From Nonomuraea jiangxiensis (GTDB taxonomy: Bacteria; Actinomycetota; Actinomycetes; Streptosporangiales; Streptosporangiaceae): 64,000 nucleotides of DNA. The notes below the pieces were generated by a model, which worked only from the letters and a program-made list of their open reading frames with translations, did not search any database and was not told the DNA's origin. The stretch's first letter is position 1; each line of letters begins with the position of its first letter. The translations under genes were made by a program, and so were the position numbers. Where the stretch lies: the NCBI RefSeq assembly GCF_900099965.1, contig NZ_FNDJ01000013.1, forward strand, positions 186,001 to 250,000, given 5' to 3'. Positions 57,484-64,000 of the stretch are shown piece after piece.

Positions 57484-58389
57484 GTGAAAATCATCGAGGT
57501 CAAGAATCTGCGTAAGCGGTATCCGGACCACCTGGCGGTCGATGACGTGTCGTTCGAGGTGGCTGAGGGCGAGATCTTCGGCATCCTCGGGCCGAACGGC
57601 GCCGGCAAGACCACCACCGTGGAATGCGTGGCGGGGCTGCGCGTGCCGGACGGCGGCACCGTACGGGTGACCGGGCTGGACCCGCGTACCGACCGGGACC
57701 GGCTGCGTCGCGTGCTCGGCATGCAGCTGCAGAGCGCGGCGCTGCCGGAGAAGATCAAGGTGTGGGAGGCCATGGACCTCTACGCCTCCTTCTACCCCGA
57801 CCCCGCGAACTGGTCCGAGCTGCTCGACCGGGTCGGCCTCGCCGGCAAGCGCGAGGCCGCCTTCGCCAAGCTGTCCGGAGGGCAGCGGCAGCGGTTGTCC
57901 GTGGCGCTGGCGCTGGTGGGCAGGCCACGGGTGGCGGTGCTGGACGAGCTGACGACCGGGCTCGACCCGCAGGCCCGCAGGGACACCTGGGAGCTGGTCG
58001 AGCAGGTGCGTGAGTCGGGCGTGACGATCGTCCTGGTCACCCACTTCATGGAGGAGGCCGAGCGGCTCTGCGACCGGCTCGCCATCATCGACGCGGGCAA
58101 GGTGGTCGCCACCGACTCGCCCGCCGGGCTCATCGCGCAGGTGGGCGCGGAGCAGCGGATCCGGTTCAGGCCGTCGGCGCCCGTCACCGACGACATGCTG
58201 CTGGCGCTGCCCGAGGTGCGCGAGGTGGGCAGGAGCGGCGCCCAGGTCGTGGTGAGCGGCACGGGCAACCTCGCTCCCGTGCTCACCCTGGCCCTGGCCC
58301 GGCACGACATCGTGCCCATGGACCTGCGGATCGAGCAGGCCACCCTCGACGACGCGTTCCTCGCACTGACCGGGAGGCAGTTCGCATGA
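57484..58389 (+). CDS. ABC transporter ATP-binding protein (drug/lipid export type)
   Basis: 301 residues. Walker A ILGPNGAGKTTTVECVAG (34-51), signature AFAKLSGGQRQRLSVALALV, Walker B VAVLDELTTGLDPQ with Leu where Pro is usual after the Glu, and switch His in VTHFMEEAERL. A DrrA-like C-terminal region ends LDDAFLALTGRQFA. TAGCGT (57471-57476) lies 7 nt before the GTG: likely leaderless. Overlaps the permease gene by 4 bp. Confidence 0.94.
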   Translation: MKIIEVKNLRKRYPDHLAVDDVSFEVAEGEIFGILGPNGAGKTTTVECVAGLRVPDGGTVRVTGLDPRTDRDRLRRVLGMQLQSAALPEKIKVWEAMDLYASFYPDPANWSELLDRVGLAGKREAAFAKLSGGQRQRLSVALALVGRPRVAVLDELTTGLDPQARRDTWELVEQVRESGVTIVLVTHFMEEAERLCDRLAIIDAGKVVATDSPAGLIAQVGAEQRIRFRPSAPVTDDMLLALPEVREVGRSGAQVVVSGTGNLAPVLTLALARHDIVPMDLRIEQATLDDAFLALTGRQFA

Positions 58390-59120
58390 TGAAGATCCTG
58401 AGCGTGGAGTTCAAGCTGCATCTGCGGCAGTGGCCGTTCATGCTGTTCACCATCGGGCTGCCGGTGGCGCTGCTGCTCGGGCTCGGCCTGACCGTGCCGT
58501 CCATGACCCAGCTCAACCAGAGCTCCGGGGAGCGGCCCGTGGACACGCACATGCCGAGCGCGATGGTGCTCCTCGCCCTGCTGACGCTCGGCTGCAGCGT
58601 GCTGCCGGCGGTGCTGGCCGCCTACCGCGAGCACGGGGTGCTCCGGCGGATGTCCACCACGCCGGTGCATCCGGCGCGGCTGCTGGTCGTGCAGCTCCTG
58701 ATCTACCTGGGCGTCGGGGTGGTGACCACGGCGCTGCTGATCGGGACGGGCACGCTGGCGTTCGGTACGCCGGTGCCGCGGCAGTGGGCGGGGTTCGTGC
58801 TGGTGTTCCTGCTCGGCACCGCCGCGTTGCTGGCCATGGGACTGGTGATCGGCGCGCTGGCGCCCAACACCAAGACCGCCCAGGGCGTCGGCTCGGCGGT
58901 GATGTTCCCGTTGATGTTCGTCGGAGGGGTGTGGATACCCCGCGAGAACATGCCGGACGTGCTGGGCGCCATCAGCGACTTCTCCGTCGCGGGGCCCATC
59001 ACGCAGGCGCTCAGGGACACCTGGGCGGGACACCCGCCGCAGGTGTCGCACCTGGTGGTGATGGCCGCCGGGCTGGCGCTCTTCGGCGGCCTCGCCGCGC
59101 GGTCCTTCCGGTGGGAATGA
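58386..59120 (+). CDS. ABC-2 type permease
   Basis: 244 residues with six hydrophobic helices. ABC-2 family pattern: FKLHLRQWPFMLFTIGLPVA at the start, YREHGVLRRMSTTPVHPARL (the cytoplasmic coupling helix) and PLMFVGGVWIPRENMPDVLG. It forms an exporter with the overlapping ATPase gene. Substrate not predictable. The kinase/regulator pair on the other strand probably controls it, an arrangement common for antibiotic detoxification modules. Confidence 0.92.
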   Translation: MMKILSVEFKLHLRQWPFMLFTIGLPVALLLGLGLTVPSMTQLNQSSGERPVDTHMPSAMVLLALLTLGCSVLPAVLAAYREHGVLRRMSTTPVHPARLLVVQLLIYLGVGVVTTALLIGTGTLAFGTPVPRQWAGFVLVFLLGTAALLAMGLVIGALAPNTKTAQGVGSAVMFPLMFVGGVWIPRENMPDVLGAISDFSVAGPITQALRDTWAGHPPQVSHLVVMAAGLALFGGLAARSFRWE

Positions 59121-59122
59121 GG

Positions 59123-60037
59123 TCAGCGGGCGGCCCAGACCGGGCGCGCGCCGGTGACGTTGGTCATCAGGGAGTAGAGCGAGGACGTGGCCGTGATGAA
59201 CAGCCGGTTGCGCTTGAGCCCGCCGAACACCAGGTTGGCCACCGTCTCCGGCAGCCTGAGCCGGCCGATCAGGGTGCCGTCGGGGTCATAGCAGAGCACG
59301 GCGCCGCCTGCCGCGGCCCAGACCCGGCCGGTGTCGTCGAGCCGCAGGCCGTCGAAACTGTCCTCGTCGGTGCCCGCGGCGAAGACCTTGCCGCCCGCCA
59401 GGAAGCCGCCCTCGCCCACGTCGAAGACGCGCACATGCCGCGCCCGCGTGTCGGCCACGTAGAGTTGCCGCTCGTCGCGCGAGAAGGCCAGGCCGTTGGG
59501 CCGGACGAAGTCGTCGGCCACGACGCGGACCTCACCCGTCACCGGGTCGGCGCGATAGACGTGGCAGCCGTCGATCTCCGGCTCGGCGACGACGCCCTCG
59601 TAGTTGCTCAGGATGCCGTAGGGCGGGTCGGTGAACCAGACGGAGCCGTCGGAGTGCACGACCGCGTCGTTGGGGCTGTTGAAGCGTTTGCCCTCCCAGC
59701 GGTCGGCGATCACCGTGATGGAGCCGTCGTGCTCGGTGCGGGTGACGCGGCGGCCGCCCTGCTCGCAGGTGATCAACCGGCCCTCGCGGTCGAGGGTGTT
59801 GCCGTTGGCGTAGCCGGACGGCCGGCGGAACGGCCCGACCACGCCGGTCATCTCGTCCCAGCGCAACATGCGCTCGTTGGGGATGTCGCTCCAGACCAGG
59901 AAGCGGCCCGCCGGGAAATAGACCGGGCCCTCGGCCCAGCGGGCGCCGGTGTGCAGGCGCTCGACTCTCGCGTCTCCGCCGATCGCGGCGAACCGCTCGT
60001 CGAGCACCTCGAACTCAGTGGGGATCGTGTCCGTCAT
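59123..60037 (-). CDS. SMP-30/gluconolactonase-family lactonase
   Basis: 304 residues, a six-bladed beta-propeller. The metal ligands are seen in RWAEGPVYFPAG (Glu36), KRFNSPNDAVVHSDG (Asn), FVRPNGLAFSRDERQLYVAD (Asn) and TDEDSFDGLRLD (Asp). Such enzymes hydrolyse sugar or other lactones. The ATG at 60035-60037 has GGTGGG 5 nt upstream; another ATG lies four codons earlier. It ends 2 bp from the convergent permease stop. Confidence 0.9.
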   Translation of the reverse strand: MTDTIPTEFEVLDERFAAIGGDARVERLHTGARWAEGPVYFPAGRFLVWSDIPNERMLRWDEMTGVVGPFRRPSGYANGNTLDREGRLITCEQGGRRVTRTEHDGSITVIADRWEGKRFNSPNDAVVHSDGSVWFTDPPYGILSNYEGVVAEPEIDGCHVYRADPVTGEVRVVADDFVRPNGLAFSRDERQLYVADTRARHVRVFDVGEGGFLAGGKVFAAGTDEDSFDGLRLDDTGRVWAAAGGAVLCYDPDGTLIGRLRLPETVANLVFGGLKRNRLFITATSSLYSLMTNVTGARPVWAAR

Positions 60038-60093
60038 ATTGCCCACCATACGCTGTTCGGCTGTAGGGACATATGACTTGATAGTATCCTGCC

Positions 60094-60525
60094 GTGGACG
60101 ATGTCGACAGAATGCTGATCGGACTGTTGCAGGAGGACGCGACGCGACCGTACGCGGAGCTGGGCAAGGCGGTGGGGCTGTCCGGCGGGGCGGCGCACGA
60201 GAGGGTGCGCAAGCTGCGTGAGCGGGGGGTCATCCGGCGTACGACCATCGAGGTGGACCAGGCGGCGCTCGGGCGCGGAGTCACGGCTTACGTGCTGGTC
60301 GACGGCGACACCTGGATGGGCGACAGCGGGGACCGGCTGGCGGCGATCCCCGAGGTCGAGGAGGCCCACGTCATCGCGGGGCCGGCGTCGGTGCTGCTCA
60401 AGGTACGTACGGCGGGCACGGCCGAGTTGCAGGACGTGCTGCGCCGGGTGTTCGACGTGGACGGAGTGTCGGGCACGAAGACCATCGTGGTGCTGGAGAC
60501 GTTCTTCGAGCGATCCCTTAAGTAA
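60094..60525 (+). CDS. Lrp/AsnC-family regulator
   Basis: 143 residues. The HTH is YAELGKAVGLSGGAAHERVR and the RAM effector domain (about 65-140) has TAYVLVDGDTWMGDSGDRL and VEEAHVIAGPASVLLKVRTA. It senses amino acids. The start GTG is 6 nt after TAGTAT (60082-60087), suggesting a leaderless transcript. Its stop codon lies inside the SoxR-box-like element that precedes soxR. Divergent from the SMP-30 gene. Confidence 0.9.
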   Translation: MDDVDRMLIGLLQEDATRPYAELGKAVGLSGGAAHERVRKLRERGVIRRTTIEVDQAALGRGVTAYVLVDGDTWMGDSGDRLAAIPEVEEAHVIAGPASVLLKVRTAGTAELQDVLRRVFDVDGVSGTKTIVVLETFFERSLK

Positions 60526-60533
60526 TCTCTAGG
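60516..60533 (+). promoter_or_regulatory. SoxR-box-like dyad before soxR
   Basis: CCTTAAGTAATCTCTAGG matches the SoxR box CCTCAAGTTAACTTGAGG at 13 of 18 positions. It includes the Lrp stop codon and ends one base before the soxR ATG, which fits autoregulation. Confidence 0.45.
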
Positions 60534-60534
60534 T

Positions 60535-61026
60535 ATGACCAAGGTCGCGTGGAACACCAAGGAGCTCACCGTCGGCCAGCTCGCCGAGCGCAGCGGGGTC
60601 GCCGTCTCCGCCCTGCACTTCTACGAGGCCAAGGGCCTCATCAAGAGCCGGCGCACGGCCGGCAACCAGCGCCGTTACACCCGCGACAGCCTGCGCAGGG
60701 TCGCCTTCATCCGGTTGTCCCAGCGCATCGGCATCCCGCTGAAGACCATCAAGGACGCCCTGAGCCAGTTGCCGGACGAGCGCACGCCCACCCGCGAGGA
60801 CTGGGCCCGGTTGTCGGCCGCCTGGCGCGGCGAGCTGGACGAGCGGATCGAGCAGCTCCTGCGGCTGCGCGACGACCTGACCGACTGCATCGGGTGCGGC
60901 TGCCTGTCGCTGGAGTCGTGCCCGGTGGCCAATCCGCACGACCAGCTGGGTGAGGAAGGGCCGGGCGCGCGGCGCCTCGACACCCGGCTCTGCGTGACCC
61001 AGAGCGTCTGCGTCCCGGCCTCCTAG
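60535..61026 (+). CDS. soxR: Redox-sensitive transcriptional activator SoxR
   Basis: 163 residues. MerR-type N-terminus TVGQLAERSGVAVSALHFYE and GNQRRYTRDSLRRVAFIRL, then a dimer helix and the [2Fe-2S] ligands Cys118, Cys121, Cys123 and Cys129 (CIGCGCLSLESC), spaced exactly as in E. coli SoxR. In actinomycetes SoxR responds to redox-active metabolites. The nearby MFS pump is a possible target but is separated by the Usp gene. Confidence 0.96.
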   Translation: MTKVAWNTKELTVGQLAERSGVAVSALHFYEAKGLIKSRRTAGNQRRYTRDSLRRVAFIRLSQRIGIPLKTIKDALSQLPDERTPTREDWARLSAAWRGELDERIEQLLRLRDDLTDCIGCGCLSLESCPVANPHDQLGEEGPGARRLDTRLCVTQSVCVPAS

Positions 61027-61029
61027 CGC

Positions 61030-61488
61030 CTACGCCTTCTCGGGGGTCCTGCTCGGCGGGACGATGAGGGTGGGGCGGTGCGCGTGGTGCAGCACGTGGT
61101 TGGACACGCTGCCGAGCAGCACCGACCGCACCCCGGCCAGGCCACGCGAGCCGGTCACGATCAGCGTGGCGTCGATCTCGTCCGCCACGTCCACGATCGT
61201 CTTCCAGATGGACTCGTTGTCGGCCACCGCCCGGTAGGTGACGTCGGAGATCCCGCCCGCAAGCGCCAGCTCGGCCCCCTCCTTGGCATGCTGCTCGGCC
61301 TGGGAGCGCGCCTCGTCCTCGGTGTCAGGGGAGATCCCGGCGGCGGCTATCGGATATTTCCTGAACTGCACCAGCAGCGGCTCCCACACGGTCACGATCA
61401 CGGTGGGCTCGGCTGAAAGGTGCTTGGCCGCGAACTCGATGGCGGTGCGCGAGTCGGCCGAGCCGTCATATGCGACAAGGATGGTCAT
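61030..61488 (-). CDS. Universal stress protein (UspA family)
   Basis: 152 residues, single Usp domain. It starts MTILVAYDGSADSRTAIEFA and has the ATP-binding motif VTGSRGLAGVRSVLLGSVSN (G-2x-G-9x-G-S). The first ATG with GGAGA 7 nt upstream is used. It ends 3 bp from the convergent soxR stop and is 79 bp downstream of the MFS gene on the same strand. Confidence 0.93.
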   Translation of the reverse strand: MTILVAYDGSADSRTAIEFAAKHLSAEPTVIVTVWEPLLVQFRKYPIAAAGISPDTEDEARSQAEQHAKEGAELALAGGISDVTYRAVADNESIWKTIVDVADEIDATLIVTGSRGLAGVRSVLLGSVSNHVLHHAHRPTLIVPPSRTPEKA

Positions 61489-61567
61489 GGCGTTCTCCAC
61501 TTCGGTAAGTCACCCCGTAGAGCGCCGACGCGATCAGCCGCCATTCCGTACGTCATTGTCGGCTTTG

Positions 61568-63058
61568 TCACACCCTGGGCAGCAACCCCATCAGCAGGGC
61601 CGTCACGACGAACAGCACGGCGCCGATCAGTCCCACAGTGCTGAGGGCGTCCGTGTACGCGGAGTGCGCGGCCCTCGTGACCTCGCCCCCGTACGACACG
61701 GCGGCCGCCACGGTCTCCTGGGCCTGCCGGGCGACGTCATCGGGGACGCCGGACGGCATGGTGGCGGCCATCCGCAGGCGGTAGACGGCGGCCGCGACCG
61801 TGCCGAGGACGGCCAGGCCCAGCGTCCCGCCGAGATAGTTCCCCGACTCCGTCAGTGACGCCGCCGACCCGGCGCGCTCCGGCCGTACGGACCCGACGAC
61901 GATCCCCGTGCCGAGCGCGAACAGCGGTCCGGTGCCCAGCGCGAGCACGGTGATCCCCGCCACCACCGCGGGCAGGCCGCCGTCCAGGGTCAGCAGCCCG
62001 GAGCCGAGCGCCGAGAGCACCAGGCCGCCCGCGATGGCCGCGCGTGGGGCGAGCCGCCGCGTGACGGCCGGCGTCAGCATGGTCCCCAGCGCGACGGCGA
62101 GGCCCATCGGCGCGAACCACAACGCGGCCTGCGTCGGCGAGTAGCCGAGCACCGTCTGCAGGTACTGGGTGACCGGCAGGCCGACGCCCGCCATGGCCAC
62201 CCCGGCCAGCACCAGCGCGGTCAGCACCAAGGTGACGGGGCGCTGCGCGAGCAGGCGCAGGTTCAGCAGCGGGTCCGCCAGCCGCAACTGACGGCGGACG
62301 AATCCGGCGCCGAACGCGCACCCCGCCAGGATCGCCGCGACCGGCATGGCCGTGACGCCCGCGCCGGAGGCGGCGATCGTCTTGATCCCCCACACGATCG
62401 GCAGGATGGCCAGCAGGGACAGCGCCACGCTGGTCAGGTCGAGCCGGCCCGCCCCCGGGTCGCGGTGCTCGGGCAGCAGCAGCGCGCCGCCGGCCAGCAG
62501 GACCACGATCACCGGCACGGCCAGCAGGAACACCGAGCCCCACCAGAAGTGCTCCAGCAGCAGCCCGCCGACGACCGGCCCCAGCGCGGCCCCGGCGAAC
62601 TGGCAGGTGGCCCAGATGGAGATGGCCGTGCCGCGCTGACGGTCGTCCCTGAACATGTTCGTGATCAGGGCGAGCGTGGACGGCGCCAGCGTGGCCCCGG
62701 CGATGCCGAGCAGCGCGCGGCAGGCGATCAGCATGGCGGGGGTGACGGCGTAGGCGGCCAGCACGGACGCGACCCCGAACGCCGCCGCACCCGTGAGCAG
62801 CAGCCGGCGGCGGCCGATCCGGTCGCCCAGGGTGCCCATGGTGATCACCAGGCCGGCCACCATGAACCCGTAGATGTCGGTGATCCACAACTGGTCGACG
62901 CCGTCGGCGCCGAGGTCCGCGCTCAGCCCCGGCAGCGCGAGGAAGAGCACGTTGATGTCCACGGCGGCGAGCAGCGTCGGCAGCGCGAGCACCGCCAGCC
63001 CGGCCCACTCGCGCCGACCGGCCCTGATAGGTTCGGCCACCGGCGTGTGGTGTTGCAT
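61568..63058 (-). CDS. MFS drug:H+ antiporter (DHA2, 14-helix type)
   Basis: 496 residues, about 14 hydrophobic helices. Motif A is GTLGDRIGRRRLLLTGAAAF, with motif D1-like LAVLALPTLLAAVDINVLFL in helix 1 and motif C-like GVGLPVTQYLQ / LGPVVGGLL in helix 5. It resembles QacA/EmrB-type multidrug exporters. AGGAGGGC precedes the ATG. A near-perfect 22-bp palindrome upstream looks like a repressor operator, but no TetR gene is adjacent in the window. Confidence 0.93.
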   Translation of the reverse strand: MQHHTPVAEPIRAGRREWAGLAVLALPTLLAAVDINVLFLALPGLSADLGADGVDQLWITDIYGFMVAGLVITMGTLGDRIGRRRLLLTGAAAFGVASVLAAYAVTPAMLIACRALLGIAGATLAPSTLALITNMFRDDRQRGTAISIWATCQFAGAALGPVVGGLLLEHFWWGSVFLLAVPVIVVLLAGGALLLPEHRDPGAGRLDLTSVALSLLAILPIVWGIKTIAASGAGVTAMPVAAILAGCAFGAGFVRRQLRLADPLLNLRLLAQRPVTLVLTALVLAGVAMAGVGLPVTQYLQTVLGYSPTQAALWFAPMGLAVALGTMLTPAVTRRLAPRAAIAGGLVLSALGSGLLTLDGGLPAVVAGITVLALGTGPLFALGTGIVVGSVRPERAGSAASLTESGNYLGGTLGLAVLGTVAAAVYRLRMAATMPSGVPDDVARQAQETVAAAVSYGGEVTRAAHSAYTDALSTVGLIGAVLFVVTALLMGLLPRV

Positions 63059-63126
63059 GGAAAGGCCCTCCTGTTGACACGGCGCCCGGTCGGGTGCCGT
63101 CACAACGGGGTCGGAGCCGAGCCGGC

Positions 63127-63148
63127 CGTTCTCGACATGTCGAGGACG
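63127..63148. promoter_or_regulatory. 22-bp palindrome between the MFS and DGPF genes
   Basis: CGTTCTCGACATGTCGAGGACG is self-complementary at 20 of 22 positions with a perfect core CTCGACATGTCGAG (63131-63144). It lies 69 bp upstream of the MFS start and 68 bp upstream of the DGPF start. Confidence 0.55.
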
Positions 63149-63215
63149 GCTCGCCTGCTCCGACTCCTCCATGAGGGACGCCACCCGGGCGTCTCATGAC
63201 CTGAGGAGCAAGACG

Positions 63216-63580
63216 GTGAAATTCCTGCTGATCATGCACATGAACCCCGAGATCTGGGACTCCCTGACGGAGGATGAGCGCAACGAGGTGATGTCCGGCC
63301 ACGGGGACTTCATGAAGACGATCCAGGAGTCGGGCGAGATGATCAGCACGCACGCGCTCGCCGACCCGTCCAACAGCGCGAGCGTGCGCGGGACCGGCGG
63401 CGCGCCCGCGGTCACGGACGGCCCCTACGTGGAGGCCAAGGAGTACATGGGGGGCTACTACCTGGTGGACTGCGAGAGCCGGGAGCGGGCGATCGAGCTG
63501 GCCAAGCTCATCCCCGACACCCGCTTCGCCGGGCTGGGCATCGAGGTCCGGCCGGTGATGTTCTCGGCCGGACAGGACAT

Positions 63581-63584
<4 letters not shown>
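63216..63584 (+). CDS. YCII-related DGPF-domain protein
   Basis: 122 residues, VKFLLIMHMNPEIWDSLTED..., with the DGPF-type motif AVTDGPYVEAKEYMGGYYLV and ESRERAIELAKLIPDTRFAG. Such proteins are encoded beside ECF42 sigma factors across actinobacteria and proteobacteria; role unknown. GAGGAG lies 8 nt before the GTG. Its stop overlaps the sigma-factor start (GTGA). Confidence 0.9.

Positions 63585-64000
<416 letters not shown>

Overview
The window is 64 kb of very GC-rich actinobacterial chromosome with no gap or contig break. Third codon positions are strongly G/C, GTG starts are common, and several genes appear to be transcribed without a leader. Families typical of filamentous actinomycetes are present (SCO5389-like protein, AfsR/SARP regulator, TipA-like MerR, F420/LLM oxidoreductases, DUF5063 beside recR, tRNA-adenosine-deaminase-associated proteins). 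A Streptosporangiales-type organism (Nonomuraea-like) is my inference; no species marker such as 16S rRNA is present.

Layout. 1-8.9 kb: truncated methyltransferase, LCP cell-wall ligase, CooC/MinD-type ATPase behind a Zur-like box, rnhB, and a LysR regulator divergent from an aminotransferase. 9.2-12.4 kb: a large SARP/AfsR regulator. 12.7-22.3 kb: methyltransferase, TetR/GNAT/HxlR cluster, SURF1, tyrosine phosphatase, amidohydrolase, LLM oxidoreductase with TetR, and a secreted M15-like protein. 22.5-31.7 kb: housekeeping block asd-lysC-DUF5063-recR-ybaB, then a GAF regulator and a 19-bp minisatellite separating these from dnaX, the SRP RNA and tRNA-Ser(GGA). 31.8-35.9 kb: accessory zone with a transposase remnant, an esterase/MarR pair with paired operators, and two decayed genes. 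35.9-39.7 kb: arsenic island (arsM, two arsR, arsN1-like, arsC, aquaporin, arsI) without an ArsB or Acr3 pump. 40-46.3 kb: Rieske oxygenase of the betaine/carnitine type, an ArsR-like regulator with a large palindromic operator, a TipA-like MerR gene with a 19-bp-spacer promoter, and a LysE exporter. 46.4-50.3 kb: zinc peptidase, tRNA-Ser(CGA), tadA, two tandem deaminase-associated paralogues, upp. 50.4-55.2 kb: membrane and regulatory genes, ending in a dnaN sliding-clamp gene that is not in an origin context. 55.3-64 kb: two-component system divergent from an ABC exporter, SMP-30, Lrp, SoxR, Usp, an MFS pump, and a DGPF protein coupled to an ECF42-type sigma factor that runs off the end.

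How genes work together. asd overlaps lysC (aspartate to aspartate semialdehyde). ybaB-recR-DUF5063 are packed as one unit. The arsenic genes suggest reduction (ArsC), exit through the channel (AqpS-like), methylation (ArsM), C-As cleavage (ArsI) and N-acetylation of an arsenical or phosphinothricin-like amino acid (ArsN1), under two ArsR proteins. Many regulators sit beside palindromes or paired repeats that look like their own operators, so this window is unusually rich in readable local regulation. No prophage, CRISPR array, biosynthetic cluster or recognised defence system was found.
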